DNA of 64,000 bases from Sphingomonas sp. CROZ-RG-20F-R02-07 (GCF_022662335.1 NZ_JAKNQJ010000004.1:310001-374000), one strand, 5' to 3'; shown: positions 25,893-35,477, numbered from the stretch's first letter. Numbers and translations: made by a program. Notes: generated by a model not told the origin, from the sequence alone.

Positions 25893-27003
25893 CCGCCACG
25901 ATCCTTGCGATACGCGCCGCGGCGTGGCCGTCGCCGAACGGGTTATGGGCGCGGGCCATCGCGGCATAGGCCGCCTTGTCGTCCAGAAGCGTGAAGACTT
26001 CGGAAACGATCCGATCGGGGTCGGTGCCCACCAGCCGCGCGGTGCCGGCGGCGATCCCTTCCGGGCGTTCGGTCGTCTCGCGCATCACCAGCACGGGCTT
26101 GCCGAGCGCGGGCGCCTCCTCCTGCACGCCGCCCGAATCGGTCAGCGCCAGATCGCATAGCGACAGCGCGCGGACGAAGTGCGGGTAATCGAGCGGCGCG
26201 ATCCGTGCGACGTTCTGCCGGTCGCCGAGCACGGCATCCATCACGCGGCCGACTTCGGGATTGGGGTGCATGGGGAACAGCACCGCGAGATCGTCGCGCG
26301 CGGCGATCCGCCCGATCGCCTCCGCGATCCCCGCCATGCCGTCGCCGAAATTCTCGCGCCGGTGCGTGGTGACGAGCACGATGCGTTTGCCCGCGAACCG
26401 CGCGGCGATCGCCTCCAGGTCGCCGGCGATCGCGGGATCGGCCGCGATCCGCGCGCGCGTCCAGTCGAGCGCGTCGATCACCGTGTTACCGGTGACGTGC
26501 ACGGTCGCAGGGTTCAGTCCCTCGGCGATCAGCGCGGCGGCGGCGGTGTCGGTGGGGGCGAAATGCCGGTCGGCGATCGGGGCGACGATGCGGCGGTTCA
26601 CCTCCTCGGGCCAGGGGTGATAGATGTCGCCCGAGCGCAGCCCCGCCTCGACATGGCCGACCGGCACGCGGCGGTAATAGGCGGCGAGCGCGCCGGCCAT
26701 CGCGGTGGCGGTGTCGCCCTGCACCAGCACCCGGTCGGGCCGCTCGGCATCCATCACCTCGCCCAGCCCGGTGAGCAGCCGCGCGGTGAGCCGGTCGAGC
26801 GATTGCCCCGGCTCCATCACGTCCAGGTCGATATCCGGCATGAGATCGGCGATGCGCAGCACCTGATCGAGCAGCCCGCGATGCTGCGCGGTCACGCAGG
26901 TGCGCACCCGCAGCCCCGGCGTCGCCGCAAGCGCGCGCACCACGGGAAACAGCTTGATCGCTTCCGGACGGGTGCCGAAGATGACGAGAACGGTCTTGGT
27001 CAT
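25876..27003 (-). CDS. wecB: UDP-N-acetylglucosamine 2-epimerase (non-hydrolysing)
   Basis: A 375-residue GT-B-fold enzyme that interconverts UDP-GlcNAc and UDP-ManNAc. The start VLVIFGTRPEAIKLFPV, then VQGDTATAMA, GHVEAGLRSG, PWPEEVNRR, TTHRRENFG and LTDSGGVQEEAP are characteristic. It is the first gene of the wecB-wecC pair. The promoter should lie in the 110-bp spacer shared with divergent galU. Confidence 0.95.
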   Translation of the reverse strand: MTKTVLVIFGTRPEAIKLFPVVRALAATPGLRVRTCVTAQHRGLLDQVLRIADLMPDIDLDVMEPGQSLDRLTARLLTGLGEVMDAERPDRVLVQGDTATAMAGALAAYYRRVPVGHVEAGLRSGDIYHPWPEEVNRRIVAPIADRHFAPTDTAAAALIAEGLNPATVHVTGNTVIDALDWTRARIAADPAIAGDLEAIAARFAGKRIVLVTTHRRENFGDGMAGIAEAIGRIAARDDLAVLFPMHPNPEVGRVMDAVLGDRQNVARIAPLDYPHFVRALSLCDLALTDSGGVQEEAPALGKPVLVMRETTERPEGIAAGTARLVGTDPDRIVSEVFTLLDDKAAYAAMARAHNPFGDGHAAARIARIVADDFGY

Positions 27004-27113
27004 CCGCCTGCCTTAGCCGCCGGTGTTTAAACCCGGGTCAATGCGCATCAAATTGCGTGCGCCGTCTATGGGCGATAAGCGGTCGCGAGACAATTTGCCG
27101 AGATGGGTAGCGA

Positions 27114-27983
27114 ATGACGATCAAGCGTGTGCGCAAGGCGGTGTTCCCGGTGGCGGGTCTCGGTACGCGCTTTCTGCCTGCGACCAAGGCGATGCCCAAG
27201 GAGATGCTGACCGTCGTCGACAAGCCGCTGATCCAATATGCGGTCGAGGAAGCGCTGGCGGCGGGGATCGAGCAGATCATCTTCGTCACCGGCCGCGGCA
27301 AATCCGCGCTCGAGGATCATTTCGACATCTCCTACGAGCTCGAGGCGACGATGCGCGCGCGGGGCAAGTCGCTCGGCGCGATCGAGGGCATCCGGATGCC
27401 GCCGGGCTCGCCCGTCTATATCCGCCAGCAGGAGCCGCTCGGGCTCGGCCATGCGGTGTGGTGCGCGCGCCATATCGTCGGCGACGAGCCGTTCGCGGTG
27501 CTGTTGCCCGACGAGCTGATGGTCGGCACGCCGGGCTTCATGGCGCAGATGGTCGAGGCCTATGACCAGGTGGGCGGCAACGTCATCGGCGCGCTCGAGG
27601 TGGCGGCGTCGGAGACCGACAAATACGGCATCATCGCACCGGGCGAGCGGCGCGGCCGGCTGACCGAGGTGACGGCCCTGGTCGAGAAGCCGGCGGCGGG
27701 CGCGGCGCCGTCCAACCTGATGATCCCCGGGCGCTACATCCTCCAGCCCGAGGTGATGCGCATCCTCGACGGCCACGAGACCGGTGCGGGCGGCGAAATC
27801 CAGTTGACCGACGCGATGGCGCAGCTGATCGGCCGCCAGCCTTTCCACGGCTTCACTTTCGACGGCCGGCGCTTCGATTGTGGGGACAAGGCAGGCTATA
27901 TCCACGCCAATCTGGCGCTGGCGTTGGCGCGCGACGATATCGGCCCCGACGTCCGCGCGTTCGCGCAGGCGCTGCTGGCCTAA
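27114..27983 (+). CDS. galU: UTP-glucose-1-phosphate uridylyltransferase
   Basis: GalU makes UDP-glucose for exopolysaccharide and envelope glycans. The 289 residues have the nucleotide-binding start KAVFPVAGLGTRFLPATKAMPKEML, then VDKPLIQYAVEEA, LPDELMVG and the C-terminal GEIQLTDAM. Length and order fit the family. The last 4 nt overlap the stop of the convergent ThiF-like gene. Confidence 0.97.
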   Translation: MTIKRVRKAVFPVAGLGTRFLPATKAMPKEMLTVVDKPLIQYAVEEALAAGIEQIIFVTGRGKSALEDHFDISYELEATMRARGKSLGAIEGIRMPPGSPVYIRQQEPLGLGHAVWCARHIVGDEPFAVLLPDELMVGTPGFMAQMVEAYDQVGGNVIGALEVAASETDKYGIIAPGERRGRLTEVTALVEKPAAGAAPSNLMIPGRYILQPEVMRILDGHETGAGGEIQLTDAMAQLIGRQPFHGFTFDGRRFDCGDKAGYIHANLALALARDDIGPDVRAFAQALLA

Positions 27984-28738
27984 CTGCCACAGCCCGCGCA
28001 GCCGGGGTCCTTGGGCAGACGCAAGGTCCGGAAGCGGAGCGCGAGCAGGTCGACGAGCAGCAGCTTGCCCGCGGCTTCGTCGCCGAAGGGTGCGATCGCG
28101 CGCATCACCTCCAGCGCAGCGAGGCTGCCGAGGATGCCGGTGACGGGCCCGAGCACGCCGTCCTCGGCGCAGCTCGTCTCGGCGCGTTCGGGAGTCTCGC
28201 CGACGAAGCAGCGATAGCAGGGCAGGACGGGTTCCCAGCCGCGATAGACGCCCAATTGTCCCTCGAACTGCCCGACGGCGGCGGACACGAGCGGGATATG
28301 TGCGGCGAACGCCGCATCGGCGACGGCGAAGCGGGTGGCGAAATTGTCGCAGCCGTCGAGCACCACGTCGACACCGGCCAGCAGCGTGGCAGCATTGGCC
28401 GGGTCGATCCGCACCGCCACCGGCTCCACGGCGACATGCGGGTTGATCCGCCGGGCGGCGGCGGCGGCGGCCTCGACCTTGGCCGTGCCCGCGTCGTCGC
28501 TGACGAAGATCGTCTGGCGCTGAAGGTTGGAGGGCTCGACGCGGTCGTCGTCGATCAGCCGCAGATGGCCGACGCCGGCCGCGGCGAGATACTGGATCGC
28601 GGGCGAACCGATGCCGCCAGCGCCGACGATCGCCACGCGCGCCGCCTTCAGCCGGGTTTGCCCTGCGCCGCCGAATTCCTTCAGCACGATGTGGCGGGCG
28701 TAGCGATCGAGTTCGTCGTCAGAGAGCGGTGGCGTCAT
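27980..28738 (-). CDS. HesA/MoeB/ThiF-family adenylyltransferase
   Basis: This 252-residue E1-like enzyme adenylates the C-terminus of a ubiquitin-like sulfur carrier (MoaD or ThiS). It has the family opening DDELDRYARHIVLKEFGG, the ATP-binding GAGGIGSPAIQYLAAAGVG, DDDRVEPSNLQRQ and DGCDNFATR. Two CxxC pairs (CYRC and the terminal CAGC) form the structural zinc site. It lacks the rhodanese domain of longer homologues. ATG overlaps the previous stop (ATGA). Whether it serves molybdopterin or thiamine cannot be decided from the neighbours. Confidence 0.92.
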   Translation of the reverse strand: MTPPLSDDELDRYARHIVLKEFGGAGQTRLKAARVAIVGAGGIGSPAIQYLAAAGVGHLRLIDDDRVEPSNLQRQTIFVSDDAGTAKVEAAAAAARRINPHVAVEPVAVRIDPANAATLLAGVDVVLDGCDNFATRFAVADAAFAAHIPLVSAAVGQFEGQLGVYRGWEPVLPCYRCFVGETPERAETSCAEDGVLGPVTGILGSLAALEVMRAIAPFGDEAAGKLLLVDLLALRFRTLRLPKDPGCAGCGS

Positions 28739-29154
28739 GGCCCCCATGTGAAGCTGAGCGTGGTGCGATACCAGCCCTCGCCGCCCGCGCTCCCCGTATC
28801 GATGTTGCTGCGCGCCATGCTGAGCAGGATGCCGGCGGCATATTGCTCGACCGTGGGGCAGCCGATCGCGCGGGGCACGATTCGCTTCACCTGCCCCGCG
28901 GGCGAGGCGAGCACGGCGAAATCGACCGTCAGCATCGTGCCCGTCCATGTGCAGCGCCCGGCCGCGATCTCGCTCGCGACATAGGCGGCGGCCTCGGGCG
29001 CCTGCGCGACGGGCCGGCGCAGCATGAGCGGCGGCAACCGGCTCCAGTCCTGCGGCGGCGCGAGCATGGCGGGGAAGGGTGCCTGTGCCGCCGGCGCGGC
29101 CGACGCCTGCGGGAGCACCGCCTGGAGGGTCAGCAGGATCGCGGCGATGGTCAT
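28735..29154 (-). CDS. Exported protein of unknown function
   Basis: A 139-residue protein with a signal peptide (to about residue 19, ASAAP). The mature part contains two cysteines (GRCTWTG and [11 protein letters not shown]), which could form a disulfide. The pattern of a strand-rich domain with [16 protein letters not shown] resembles the C-terminal fold of TonB-type proteins, but this is weak. It is joined by ATGA overlaps to dut upstream and the ThiF-like gene downstream, so it is translationally coupled to both. Confidence 0.8.
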   Translation of the reverse strand: MTIAAILLTLQAVLPQASAAPAAQAPFPAMLAPPQDWSRLPPLMLRRPVAQAPEAAAYVASEIAAGRCTWTGTMLTVDFAVLASPAGQVKRIVPRAIGCPTVEQYAAGILLSMARSNIDTGSAGGEGWYRTTLSFTWGP

Positions 29155-29594
29155 CGTCCGGTCGAGCCGAAGCCGCCGGCACCGCGCGCGGTGTCGTCCA
29201 GCGCGCCCACCTCGTAGACCGTCGCCGGGGTGACGATCGCCGGGACGAGCTGCGCGATCCGTTCGCCGCGCGTCACCACGAAGGGCTCGCTGCCGAGATT
29301 GGCGAGGATCACCTTCACCTCGCCGCGATAGTCGCTGTCGATCGTGCCGGGCGTGTTGAGGCAGGTGACGCCGTGCTTGAGCGCCATGCCGGAGCGGGGC
29401 CGCACCTGCACCTCATGACCCTCCGGAATGGCGATCGCGAATCCCGTCGCCACCGCCGCGCGGGCGCCGGGCGCGAGCGTCAGCGTCTCGGCGGCGACGA
29501 TATCGAGCCCGGCCGCGCCCGACGTGGCATAGGCGGGCAGCGGCAGATCCGCGCCATGGGGCAGGCGCTGGAGGCGGAGGCGGATGGCTGTCAT
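29151..29594 (-). CDS. dut: Deoxyuridine 5'-triphosphate nucleotidohydrolase
   Basis: The 147-residue trimeric dUTPase converts dUTP to dUMP. Five conserved motifs are visible in order: [39 protein letters not shown] and the C-terminal [11 protein letters not shown]. Its ATG overlaps the coaBC stop codon (ATGA). The dut-coaBC neighbourhood is widespread in proteobacteria. Confidence 0.97.
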   Translation of the reverse strand: MTAIRLRLQRLPHGADLPLPAYATSGAAGLDIVAAETLTLAPGARAAVATGFAIAIPEGHEVQVRPRSGMALKHGVTCLNTPGTIDSDYRGEVKVILANLGSEPFVVTRGERIAQLVPAIVTPATVYEVGALDDTARGAGGFGSTGR

Positions 29595-30769
29595 GAACGC
29601 TCCAGTTCGGTGGCGATCCGATCGACCAGTCGGGCAGCGACGGCGGACTTCGCCAGCCGCTCCCAGCTTTCGGTGCCCTGCCCGGTGACGAGATGTACGC
29701 TGTTGCTGTCGGTTCCGAAAACGTCGGACGAAACGTCGTTCGCGACGATCCAGTCCGCACCCTTGCGCACGCGCTTGGCGGCGGCATGCTCCAGCAGCGA
29801 GTCGGTTTCCGCCGCGAAGCCGATCACCAGCCGGGGCCGCTGCGCGCCGCGTGCCAGCCCGGCGAGGATGTCGGGGTTCTCGACCAGCGTCAGGGTAGGA
29901 GGGGCATCGCTCTTCTTCACCTTTCCCGCCGCGGGGACGACGTGCCAGTCGGCGACTGCGGCGACCATCACCGCCATATCGGCGGGGAGCGCGGCATCCA
30001 CCGCCGCCGCCATCTCGCGCGCGGTCTCGACGTCGATCCGCGTCACGCCGGCGGGGGTGGGCAGGGTCACCGGGCCGGCCACCAACGTGACGCGCGCGCC
30101 TGCCTCGGCCAGCGCGGCGGCGATCGCGAAGCCCTGCCGGCCCGACGAGCGGTTGGCGATGTAGCGGACGGGATCGATCGGCTCGTGGGTCGGCCCCGCG
30201 GTGACGAGCGCGTGCCGGCCGGCGAGGCGCCGGTCGGGCGCGAGCATCGCCGCGATCGTCTCGGCGATCCGAGCGGGTTCGGGCAGGCGCCCCGGGCCGA
30301 ATTCGCCGCACGCCATCGCGCCCTCGTCGGGCTCCATCACGCGCACGCCGTCGCCGCGCAGGCGCGCGACGTTGCGGCGGGTGGCGGCATGAGTCCACAT
30401 GCGTACGTTCATCGCCGGCACCGCGAGCACGGGCTTGTCGGTGGCCAGCAGCAGCGTGGTTGCGAGATCGCCTGCCAAGCCGCCCGCCATCCGGGCGAGA
30501 AGATCGGCGGTGGCGGGAGCTACCACCACCAGATCGGCCTCGCGGCTGAGCTGGATATGGCCCATCTCCGCCTCGTCCTTCAGATCCCAGAGGCTGGTAT
30601 GGACCTGGTCCTCGCTCAGCGCCGCGAGACTCATCGGCGTGACGAAATGGCTGCCGCCCTCCGTCAGCACGCACCGCACCGCATGGCCGCTCCGCTTGAG
30701 CAGGCGGATCAGTTCGAGCGCCTTATAGGCCGCGATGCCACCACCGACGATCAGGAGGACGCGTTTCAT
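29591..30769 (-). CDS. coaBC: Bifunctional phosphopantothenoylcysteine decarboxylase/phosphopantothenate-cysteine ligase
   Basis: CoaBC carries out two successive steps of coenzyme A synthesis. The N-terminal flavoprotein CoaC domain (about residues 1-180) has [11 protein letters not shown], the catalytic His in [10 protein letters not shown], and PAMNVRMW with the proton-relay region and [11 protein letters not shown] with the catalytic Cys. The CoaB domain begins at [25 protein letters not shown]. Length 392 is normal. It lies 9 nt after the upstream membrane-protein gene. Confidence 0.96.
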   Translation of the reverse strand: MKRVLLIVGGGIAAYKALELIRLLKRSGHAVRCVLTEGGSHFVTPMSLAALSEDQVHTSLWDLKDEAEMGHIQLSREADLVVVAPATADLLARMAGGLAGDLATTLLLATDKPVLAVPAMNVRMWTHAATRRNVARLRGDGVRVMEPDEGAMACGEFGPGRLPEPARIAETIAAMLAPDRRLAGRHALVTAGPTHEPIDPVRYIANRSSGRQGFAIAAALAEAGARVTLVAGPVTLPTPAGVTRIDVETAREMAAAVDAALPADMAVMVAAVADWHVVPAAGKVKKSDAPPTLTLVENPDILAGLARGAQRPRLVIGFAAETDSLLEHAAAKRVRKGADWIVANDVSSDVFGTDSNSVHLVTGQGTESWERLAKSAVAARLVDRIATELERS

Positions 30770-30778
30770 GCGCGCATC

Positions 30779-31897
30779 TTAACGCAAGACGCGCGTCACG
30801 GTAATCCGTCGCGTGTCGCCGGCCGCGGCGATCAGGTCGCGCATGCCATCGGGCACGAACGCCAACCCCACCAACAGCGTCGGCGCGACGAGCAAGCCCC
30901 AGTAGAAGGTGTCCGTCCGCCCGAAGATGCCGAGGATCGCGGCATAGGCGAGGAACAGCGCGAGCATCCGCGCCGCGAGCGGGTCGCGCCACGCCGCCCA
31001 GCCGAACAGCGCGAGCCCGACGAGCAGCGATCCGAGCCACAGGGGGGCAAGATCGAGCGCCGTCGCGATCGTCATCGTCTTCACGAAAAAGCCGAAGCCG
31101 AGCATGCCTGCCCAGCCAGGCGACGCCGGATCGAGCGGCCGAACCACCGCCGCCACGGCATGCGCGTGAAGCGCCAGCGCGACGCCTAGCACGGCGATCG
31201 CGCCGACCCATGCCGCCGCCTCGCGCCGATCGCCGCCGAGCCAGGCGAACGCCGCCATGATCGCGAGATACGGCGCCGCGGTCTCGCGGATCAGCACCGC
31301 GGCGAGCCCGAACGCGACCGCTTCGAGCCAGCGGCCGGGGCGCCACAGCGCCAGGCTGAGCGCGACGAGCAGCCCTGCCCAGATCTCGTGGAAATAGGCG
31401 AGATCGGCTTGAACGAACGCGACCATGCCGCCCGCGAGCAGCGCCATCGCCACGATCCGCGGCGGCGGCCGCGCGAAGGCAGGCTTCAGCCGCGCATACC
31501 AGGCGAGCATCACGCCCAGCGCCAGCCCATAGAGCAGGATCCTGACCGCCACGCGCGGCAGCAGCGAGAGCACCACGGCGAGCGTCGGCAGGCGGAAGGT
31601 GACGAACGGGCGCAGCGGATAATTGCCGATCCGCAGTGCGTCCGCAGCGACGGCATAATAATTGCCGCCATGGCGCACGCCGTCGACGATCGTCTCGTAG
31701 AGCACGACATCGGCCTGATCGTCGCCGCGCTTCGCCGGATCGTGGCTCGCCGCGGGCGGCCCCGGCGTGGCGAGCGCCAGCCATGTCGCCAGCAGCAGCA
31801 GAGCGAGCAGCGCGAGCCGGATCCGTGCCTGCGTGCGTGTGAGCGCGGCGAAGCGCGACGGGATCGCGAGCCAGAGGGGGCCGGAGGGACGGCGCAC
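30779..31897 (-). CDS. Polytopic membrane protein of unknown function
   Basis: The 372 residues contain about nine or ten hydrophobic helices (first: LALLALLLLATWLALATPG). A periplasmic loop after helix 1 has acidic and aromatic residues (VVLYETIVDGVRHGGNYYAVAADA), and LIRETAAPYLAIMAAF lies in mid-protein. The layout resembles lipid-linked sugar mannosyl/arabinosyltransferase-like families, but no diagnostic motif confirms it. It sits 16 nt after ubiB and 9 nt before coaBC in the same operon. Confidence 0.8.
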   Translation of the reverse strand: MRRPSGPLWLAIPSRFAALTRTQARIRLALLALLLLATWLALATPGPPAASHDPAKRGDDQADVVLYETIVDGVRHGGNYYAVAADALRIGNYPLRPFVTFRLPTLAVVLSLLPRVAVRILLYGLALGVMLAWYARLKPAFARPPPRIVAMALLAGGMVAFVQADLAYFHEIWAGLLVALSLALWRPGRWLEAVAFGLAAVLIRETAAPYLAIMAAFAWLGGDRREAAAWVGAIAVLGVALALHAHAVAAVVRPLDPASPGWAGMLGFGFFVKTMTIATALDLAPLWLGSLLVGLALFGWAAWRDPLAARMLALFLAYAAILGIFGRTDTFYWGLLVAPTLLVGLAFVPDGMRDLIAAAGDTRRITVTRVLR

Positions 31898-31913
31898 GCT
31901 TTGCCTTCGCGGC

Positions 31914-33461
31914 CTAGCGCAGCGCCGCGAAGGTGGCGATCACCCCGGCCGCGGCGCTCAGCGCGGCGAGCAGCGCATAGCGCCAGCCGCCGCCGATCCG
32001 CACCACCTGCACCTCGGCAAGCGGCAGATCGGGCGGCGCGCCGCCGGGCGCGGGATAGCGCGCCTCGATCCGGCGGACGAGTTCGGGCAGCCGGGCGATC
32101 GTGCGCAGATCGGTGACGATCCGGTCCGCCACCGCCGCCTCGGGGCCCAGCTCGCCGCGAATCCATTCGCGCACAAAGGGTTCGGCGGTCACCCACAGGT
32201 TGATGTCGGGATCGAGCCGGGTGGCCACGCCCTCGACCATCACCATCGTCTTCTGCAGCAGCAGCAGATGCGGCTGAGTCGCCATGTCGAATTCGCGCGT
32301 GATCGAGAACAGCCCGTCGAGCATCATCCCGATCGACATGTCCTTCACCGCCATGCCGCGCATCGGCTCGCCGACCGCGCGCAGCGCGGTGGCGAACTCG
32401 GCGACATTGTGGTGCGCGGGCACATAGCCCGCCTCGAAATGGATCTCCGCCACGCGTTTATAGTTGCCGGTGATGAGGCCGTAGAGGATCTCGGCCAGCC
32501 ACACGCGTGCGCGCCGGTCGATCCGGCCCATGATCCCGAAATCGATCGCGGCGATCCGCCCTTGTCCGTTGGCGCCGGGCAGCGCGAACAGATTGCCCTG
32601 GTGCATGTCGGCGTGGAAGAATCCTTCCGCGATCGCCTGACGCAGAAAGGCGTGGACCAGCGTCTCGGCCAGCTTCGTCATGTCGTATCCGGCCGCGACC
32701 AGCGCGTCCCGATCGGACAGCTTGATGCCGTCGATCCATTCGAGCGTCATCACCTTGGCCGTGGTGCGCTGCCAGTCGATCGCGGGCACGACGAAATCGG
32801 GCTCCGCCGTCATCAGCTCGGCGAGTTCGGAGGCGGAGGATGCCTCGCGCATCAGGTTCAGCTCGCGCAAGGTCCAGCGCTTGAACGTCTCGATCACTAG
32901 GCGCGGTCGCAGGCGGCGCGCGTCGCCGCCCATCGCCTCCAGTTGCGCGGCGGCCCATTGGTAGGTGTCGATCGCGCGGGTGAAATCGGCTTCCACTCCG
33001 GGCCGCAGCACCTTGACCGCCACCTGCCGCCCGTCGGTGGTGACGGCGCGGTGGACCTGCGCGATCGAGGCGGCGCCGATCGGCTCCTCGTCGATCGTGG
33101 CGAACAGCTCGGCGGGGTCGCGGCCGAAGCTCGCGCGCATCGCCGCGTGGATCGTGGCATAGGGCACGGGCGGCAGCCGGTCCTGCAGGCGCAAGAGATC
33201 GTGCGCGGCATCCTCGCCCACCAGATCGGGCCGCGTCGCGAGCGTCTGGCCGAGCTTGATCGCGGCCGGGCCGATCGCCTGGAAGGCATCGGCGTAACGC
33301 GGCACCTTGGGCACGCGCGCACCGATCCGCGCGATCCGCGCCAGCCGCCGCACGCCGGCAGGCGCGTTCGGATCGCGCTCCAGTCCCAACAGCGCGCCGT
33401 GGCGCGCCAGCGTCCGGCCCCAGCGGAGCAGCCGCCAGCCATGAACGACCGACGACGTCAT
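31914..33461 (-). CDS. ubiB: UbiB/ABC1-family atypical kinase for ubiquinone biosynthesis
   Basis: A 515-residue protein of the ADCK/UbiB family. The KxGQ helix IKLGQTLATRPDLV, the Ala-rich loop EPIGAASIAQVHRA that replaces the usual P-loop, AVKVLRPG, catalytic FHADMHQGNLF and AIDFGIMGR are all present. Two C-terminal hydrophobic helices anchor it in the membrane. It supports ubiquinone synthesis, probably by extracting lipid intermediates. It follows ubiE by 16 nt. Confidence 0.95.
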   Translation of the reverse strand: MTSSVVHGWRLLRWGRTLARHGALLGLERDPNAPAGVRRLARIARIGARVPKVPRYADAFQAIGPAAIKLGQTLATRPDLVGEDAAHDLLRLQDRLPPVPYATIHAAMRASFGRDPAELFATIDEEPIGAASIAQVHRAVTTDGRQVAVKVLRPGVEADFTRAIDTYQWAAAQLEAMGGDARRLRPRLVIETFKRWTLRELNLMREASSASELAELMTAEPDFVVPAIDWQRTTAKVMTLEWIDGIKLSDRDALVAAGYDMTKLAETLVHAFLRQAIAEGFFHADMHQGNLFALPGANGQGRIAAIDFGIMGRIDRRARVWLAEILYGLITGNYKRVAEIHFEAGYVPAHHNVAEFATALRAVGEPMRGMAVKDMSIGMMLDGLFSITREFDMATQPHLLLLQKTMVMVEGVATRLDPDINLWVTAEPFVREWIRGELGPEAAVADRIVTDLRTIARLPELVRRIEARYPAPGGAPPDLPLAEVQVVRIGGGWRYALLAALSAAAGVIATFAALR

Positions 33462-33477
33462 GCGAACGGGGCTCGGG

Positions 33478-34221
33478 TCAAATCTTCCAGCCGCTGTGGA
33501 TCGCGACGAGGCCGCCGAGGATCGGCTCGACGCGCGTGTTCACGAAGCCGGCGTCGCGGATCATGCCTTCGAACTTCGGCATGTCGGGAAAGCGGCGGAT
33601 CGATTCGATCAGGTAGCGATAGCTGTCTGCGTCGCGCGCGAGCAACTGGCCGAGCTTGGGCACCAGCTTGTGCGAATAGGCGTCATACACTTCGGCGAAG
33701 CCCGGCCACTGCGTCGTGGAGAATTCGAGGCAAAAGAAGCGGCCGCCGCGCTTCAGCACGCGGTGCGCCTCCTTCAGCGCCTTGGGGATGTCGGTCACGT
33801 TGCGGATGCCGAACGCGATCGTATAGGCGTCGAAGAACCGATCGGGAAAGGTGAGCACCTCGGCGTTCGCCTCGGTCCACACCAGGCTGCCGGCATTCTC
33901 GTCCGTACCGCGCTTCTGCGCGCGGGCCATGCCGACCTCGAGCATCGCCGGGTTGATGTCGGCGACGGTGATCGACGCGCCCGCCTCGGCCATGCGGAAG
34001 GCGATGTCGCCCGTGCCGCCCGCCATGTCGAGGATCTGCTCGCCCGCGCGCGGCTTCACGCGGCGGACGAACCGATCCTTCCACAGCCGGTGCATGCCGC
34101 CCGACATGGCATCGTTCATCAGGTCGTAGGACGAAGCGACGCTGGTGAAGACGCCGCCCACGCGGGCGGTCTTCTCGGTCGCGGGGATGTCTTCGTAGCC
34201 GAAGGGGACGGTGTCGGTCAT
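33478..34221 (-). CDS. ubiE: Demethylmenaquinone/2-methoxy-6-polyprenyl-1,4-benzoquinol methyltransferase
   Basis: UbiE is the C-methyltransferase of ubiquinone synthesis. The 247 residues show VFTSVASSYDLMNDAMSGGMHRLWKD, the SAM motif ILDMAGGTGDIAFR, and IAFGIRNVTDIPKALKEAHRVLKRGG. The start at 34221 (MTDTVPFGYEDI) fits the family better than the one 42 nt upstream. It is the first gene of a seven-gene minus-strand operon ending at 27980 and diverges from mutM across 56 bp. Confidence 0.97.
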   Translation of the reverse strand: MTDTVPFGYEDIPATEKTARVGGVFTSVASSYDLMNDAMSGGMHRLWKDRFVRRVKPRAGEQILDMAGGTGDIAFRMAEAGASITVADINPAMLEVGMARAQKRGTDENAGSLVWTEANAEVLTFPDRFFDAYTIAFGIRNVTDIPKALKEAHRVLKRGGRFFCLEFSTTQWPGFAEVYDAYSHKLVPKLGQLLARDADSYRYLIESIRRFPDMPKFEGMIRDAGFVNTRVEPILGGLVAIHSGWKI

Positions 34222-34277
34222 GCGGTGCGCTGTAGCCGCGCCTTGTGGCGCGGGCAAACGCAACCTAGCTGGCAGGC

Positions 34278-35093
34278 GTGCCCGAACTTCCCGAAGTCGA
34301 AATCACCGTTCGCGGCCTCGCCCCCGTTCTCGAGGGGCAGCGGCTGGTGCGAGTCGAGCCGCGCCGCGCGGATCTGCGCAAGGCGATCCCCGTCGATCTG
34401 CGCCAGCGGCTGACCGGCGCCGGCGTCACGCGGCTCCACCGCCGTGCCAAATACGGCCTGATCGACACCGATCGCGGCGACACGATGGTCTTCCATCTGG
34501 GCATGTCGGGGCGCTGGCGAGTCGATCCCGGCGCGCTGCTGCCGCACGATCATCTGGTGATCGAAACCGGGGCGGGGCGGTCGCTCGCGCTCAACGATCC
34601 GCGGCGGTTCGGCTTCATCGATCTGGTCGAGACCGACGCGCTGGATGCCTATCCGCCGTTCGCGGCGATGGGCCCCGAGCCGCTCGGGCCCGATTTCACC
34701 GCGGACCATCTTCATGCCCGGCTGCAGGGGCGCGCCGCGTCGATCAAGGCGATGCTGCTCGACCAGCGCGTCGTGGCGGGACTCGGCAACATCTATGTGT
34801 GCGAGGCGCTGCACCTCGCCCGGATCGCGCCGTCGCGCGCCGCAGGGCGGATCGCCCTATTCCGGCTCGAGCGGCTGGTCGAGGCGGTGTGCGCGGTGCT
34901 GACGGCGGCGATCGCGGCGGGGGGTTCCAGCTTGCGCGACTATGTCCGCCCCGACGGCGAACTCGGCTATTTCTCGAAGCAATGGCGCGTCTATGGCCGC
35001 GAGGGCGAGGCGTGCGGCTGCGGCGCCACCGTCCAGCGGCGAGTCGAGAATGGCCGCTCCACCTTCTGGTGCCCCGCCTGCCAGCGTGGTTGA
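34278..35093 (+). CDS. mutM: Formamidopyrimidine-DNA glycosylase
   Basis: MutM/Fpg removes 8-oxoguanine and formamidopyrimidines. The catalytic N-terminus PELPEVE (Pro2, Glu3) is intact, with HLGMSGRWRV, RRFGFIDL and LLDQRVVAGLGNIYVCEALH following. The start is GTG. The C-terminal zinc finger is odd: the first pair reads ACGCGATV, so the cysteines are separated by one residue instead of two, while the second pair (WCPACQ) is normal. Length 271 is normal. Confidence 0.96.
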   Translation: MPELPEVEITVRGLAPVLEGQRLVRVEPRRADLRKAIPVDLRQRLTGAGVTRLHRRAKYGLIDTDRGDTMVFHLGMSGRWRVDPGALLPHDHLVIETGAGRSLALNDPRRFGFIDLVETDALDAYPPFAAMGPEPLGPDFTADHLHARLQGRAASIKAMLLDQRVVAGLGNIYVCEALHLARIAPSRAAGRIALFRLERLVEAVCAVLTAAIAAGGSSLRDYVRPDGELGYFSKQWRVYGREGEACGCGATVQRRVENGRSTFWCPACQRG

Positions 35094-35118
35094 CCCGGCG
35101 GGGCGGAATGGCTAAGAG
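35090..35118 (+). promoter_or_regulatory. Sigma-70-type promoter for rpsT
   Basis: TTGACC (35090-35095) and TAAGAG (35113-35118) are separated by 17 bases. The -35 box overlaps the mutM stop codon, so rpsT can be transcribed independently of mutM with a leader of about 60 nt. Confidence 0.6.
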
Positions 35119-35187
35119 CCGCACCTTCGAGAGGGCGTAGGAGCGATCCGGCGCCCCTTTTCATCATTCGAACACCCAGAGGACTTC

Positions 35188-35451
35188 ATGGCGAACACGC
35201 CGCAGGCGAAAAAGCGTATCCGTCGCAACGAGCGTCGCGCGGAAGTGAACGGCAACCGCGTCGGGCGGATCCGCACCTTCGTGAAGAAGGTCGAGGCCGC
35301 GCTTGCATCGGGCGACAAGGCCGAAGCCGCGACCGCGCTGGCCGCGGTGCAGCCCGAGCTGATGCGTGGCGTCGCCAAGGGCGTGCTCCACAAGAACACC
35401 GCGAGCCGCAAGTTCGCCCGGCTGACCAAGGCGGTCACCGCGCTCGCCTGA
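35188..35451 (+). CDS. rpsT: 30S ribosomal protein S20
   Basis: The 87-residue basic protein starts [21 protein letters not shown] and ends [19 protein letters not shown], the conserved S20 core. S20 binds the 5' domain and helix 44 of 16S rRNA. GAGGACTTC precedes the ATG. The rpsT-dnaA order is typical of alphaproteobacteria. Confidence 0.98.
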   Translation: MANTPQAKKRIRRNERRAEVNGNRVGRIRTFVKKVEAALASGDKAEAATALAAVQPELMRGVAKGVLHKNTASRKFARLTKAVTALA

Positions 35452-35477
35452 GCCGCGTCAAGGCTGGTGACAGGATA

